Assembly (NCBI GenBank): GCA_025361565.1 | Contig: JANYKN010000020.1 | Coordinates: 1 to 47,485 of the forward strand | DNA from: Bacteroidota bacterium | GTDB lineage: Bacteria > Bacteroidota > Bacteroidia > Bacteroidales > NBLH01 | DNA: 47,485 nt | Direction of reading: 5' to 3' | In this document: one piece after another, positions 45,823-47,485 of the stretch | Layout of the letters: each line of letters opens with the position of its first letter | Position numbering within the stretch: the stretch's first letter is position 1 | Translations under genes and position numbers: made by a program | Notes under the pieces: generated by a model | The model's database searches: none | Told to the model about the DNA's origin: nothing | Seen by the model: the letters and a program-made list of their open reading frames with translations, nothing else

Positions 45823-47352
45823 TTATTTGGAAACTAACTCAAAATCAGTTCTTCTATTTTTAGCTTTACCTTCACTTGTAGTATTAGGTGCAATAGGCTT
45901 ATCAGGCCCATTACCTAATATAATAAAACGATTTCTGTCGAAATGATGTTCATTTATTAAGTAATCAGCAACGGACTGTGCCCTTTTACGTGATAATTCG
46001 CGATTTGCATCTGCACCACCAACATTATCTGTGTTACCTTCGATTCGAATACGTGAGTTGGCGAATGATTTAGCAATATCTAAAAATTCGCTATCGATAA
46101 TATATTTCATGTTATCATCCAATGAAAATGATCCTGAAGGGAAAATAATGCTCACTGATTTGGTTGAAACAGCATCTGCTTTTTTTACTTCTTCAGTTGC
46201 TTCGGTAAATGTTACTGATCCTTCGGCAGCTTGGTTTGCATCGGTCATATTCAACGCACTTAAAAGGCTTGAATTTCCAACCATTCTCCAATTTGGAATT
46301 TTGCTTGTTATGTAACCTTCATTGGTATATTTGGTTTCCATTTTCGACCAGATAGCGTCACCGGTAACCCCTGTAAAATCACCTTTTAAGTTATAGAAAT
46401 TCACATTATCGCCATAGGTACATAATCTTGCGTTGTTTATAGCATTTACACAATAATCTTCAGGAACTCCTAATCCATCAGCAAGAATTTTAGCCGCTTT
46501 CTTTTTTGATTCTTCAGAACTATTGATCTCTGCGGCACCTTTAAACCATCCTTCGAGTAATTGCTCTAGTTTTTTCTTGTTTTTTTCAAGATAAGCTTTT
46601 TTAACAACAAATACATCGGCAATAATATTTGATGCTTCACGCGAACTCTGTAATATTTTTGCTCCCGAAACCTTTGTAATGCAGTCTTGATCATCAGGGC
46701 TCCAAACAACGGCAGCATCAACTTGTCCCTTTTTAAAAATATCTGCAGCATCTATTGCACTAGCTACCTTTACCAATTCAATATCTTTTGTTGTCAAATT
46801 GCCGGCTTCAAGCAACCATAATAAAAATGTGTGACTTGGAGTCATCTCAGCAAAGGCTACTTTTTTACCTTTTAAATCACTAACTTTATTAATTCCACGG
46901 CGAGCAACTATTGCATCTCCTCCTCTTGACCAATCGGACTGAAATATGATTTGTGGTTCAAATTCCTGAAAACCATTTACTTCTGTTGTAAATGCATCAA
47001 CGGTGGACCAAAGTAAATCAACTTCACCAGCTTTCCAGGCATTCCGTGAAACATTGAAATCATCCATGACTTTAAATTCAACAGTAAAGCCATAATCCTT
47101 GAAAAAACGTGAATTTTCATTTGCTTTAAAACCTTCATTAAAGTACTCACCACCGGCATATCCGCCCCAGGTTACAACTCCAATTTTGATGGTTTCATCA
47201 TTGGCCTCTACATTACTACCGTCTGTTGAAGTCGATTTTCCATTAGGCAAAACATATTGTCTAAGTGGAGTATAATAAATTGCCGCAGCTATTCCTCCAA
47301 CAATTACAGCTACAATTAAAAGCTTAGATAATGGTGTAAGATTAGATTTCAT
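45823..47352 (-). CDS. ABC solute-binding protein fused to an OmpA-type peptidoglycan-binding domain
   Basis: The 509-residue protein has a membrane segment at 8-29 (SKLLIVAVIVGGIAAAIYY) without a clear cleavage site or lipobox, so it is probably an N-terminal anchor. Residues about 50-360 are an SsuA/TauA/NMT1-type binding protein (IKIGVVTWGGYAGGEYF, GEVDLLWSTVDAF, VSDLKGKKVAFAEMTPSHTFLLWLL, KGQVDAAVVWSPDD). A linker leads to an OmpA C-like domain (about 398-509). In it D442 (NTDN) and R457 (SRKRAQ) are 15 residues apart, the spacing of the two residues that bind diaminopimelate in characterised OmpA domains. The protein would bind solute in the periplasm while tied to the inner membrane and to the wall. 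It heads the gene set of this importer; the substrate cannot be told from sequence. Confidence 0.9.
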   Translation of the reverse strand: MKSNLTPLSKLLIVAVIVGGIAAAIYYTPLRQYVLPNGKSTSTDGSNVEANDETIKIGVVTWGGYAGGEYFNEGFKANENSRFFKDYGFTVEFKVMDDFNVSRNAWKAGEVDLLWSTVDAFTTEVNGFQEFEPQIIFQSDWSRGGDAIVARRGINKVSDLKGKKVAFAEMTPSHTFLLWLLEAGNLTTKDIELVKVASAIDAADIFKKGQVDAAVVWSPDDQDCITKVSGAKILQSSREASNIIADVFVVKKAYLEKNKKKLEQLLEGWFKGAAEINSSEESKKKAAKILADGLGVPEDYCVNAINNARLCTYGDNVNFYNLKGDFTGVTGDAIWSKMETKYTNEGYITSKIPNWRMVGNSSLLSALNMTDANQAAEGSVTFTEATEEVKKADAVSTKSVSIIFPSGSFSLDDNMKYIIDSEFLDIAKSFANSRIRIEGNTDNVGGADANRELSRKRAQSVADYLINEHHFDRNRFIILGNGPDKPIAPNTTSEGKAKNRRTDFELVSK

Positions 47353-47410
47353 ATTTAGTGGTCTTTAAATTAGTAACTTGGTTTTTGAATTAAATGAAGA
47401 GTTTCAAATC

Positions 47411-47485
47411 TCAATCAAAAAGATTGGAATAATTGCTAATATTTCCCATATCTTTTTCTATTTCAGGATTCTCAACTTTAGTTTC
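47411..47485 (-). CDS. C-terminal end of an unknown gene (cut by window edge)
   Basis: On the minus strand an open frame enters from the right edge and stops at TGA (47411-47413), giving a polar 24-residue tail (ETKVENPEIEKDMGNISNYS, then NLFD). If real, it lies 58 bases upstream of the binding-protein gene in the same direction and could share its transcript. Too short to identify. Confidence 0.3.
   Translation of the reverse strand, partial: ETKVENPEIEKDMGNISNYSNLFD

Overview
This window looks like a low-GC chromosome segment of a Bacteroidota bacterium, probably class Bacteroidia. The clues are the gene families present (RibBA, TldD/TldE pair, large FtsX-type permeases without an ATPase partner, TPR-type hybrid histidine kinase, a SprB-like domain, OmpA-type domains), the near absence of Shine-Dalgarno sites, and repeated matches to the Bacteroidetes promoter TTG-N19/20-TAnnTTTG. 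The giant 2-hydroxyacyl-CoA dehydratase activase-type iron-sulfur protein suggests an anaerobic or facultatively anaerobic life. I see no rRNA, tRNA, CRISPR array, prophage or plasmid gene. The only mobile DNA is a transposase tail at the left edge.

Layout. 1-810: transposase remnant, then a long array with strict 7-bp phasing. 811-5783 (minus): secreted six-hairpin glycosidase-like protein and a double AAA+ ATPase with a duplicated beta-rich N-terminus. 6084-9979 (plus): secreted phytase-esterase/SdiA-regulated-like protein, then TldD and TldE. 10131-15800 (plus): LptF/LptG-type permease, GT4 and GT2 glycosyltransferases and RibBA, the last three overlapping or tightly packed. 15866-20164 (minus): GT39-like membrane glycosyltransferase, single-domain response regulator and hybrid histidine kinase. 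20402-23745 (plus): a TPR hybrid kinase and a six-helix membrane sensor that has no output domain. 23954-24492: two small-protein genes, each with its own promoter. 24778-29130 (plus): a methionine unit under a SAM-I riboswitch (aspartokinase, MetY, MetX). 29225-42285: RlmN, FtsX-type permease, M1 aminopeptidase, the 1428-residue activase/dehydratase-like fusion, and a Cache-HAMP-GAF sensor. 42406-43656: MacB-type permease. 43766-47352 (minus): a three-gene ABC importer of the SsuABC/TauABC type.

How genes work together. Aspartokinase, MetX and MetY supply homoserine, acetylate it and sulfhydrylate it directly, and the riboswitch would shut them off when SAM is high; homoserine dehydrogenase must be elsewhere. 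TldD and TldE form the known heteromeric peptidase. The kinases, the lone receiver and the lone sensor at 17.6-23.7 kb form a signalling cluster.

The most unusual system is the importer at the right end. Its solute-binding protein has an N-terminal membrane anchor and a C-terminal OmpA-type peptidoglycan-binding domain that keeps the diagnostic Asp and Arg 15 residues apart. Its permease carries an extra periplasmic segment of about 100 residues, including a SprB-like beta-sandwich, between helix 1 and the transport core. A 12-bp-stem terminator separates the binding-protein gene from the permease and ATPase genes. I infer a wall-tethered ABC importer. Its substrate cannot be read from sequence.
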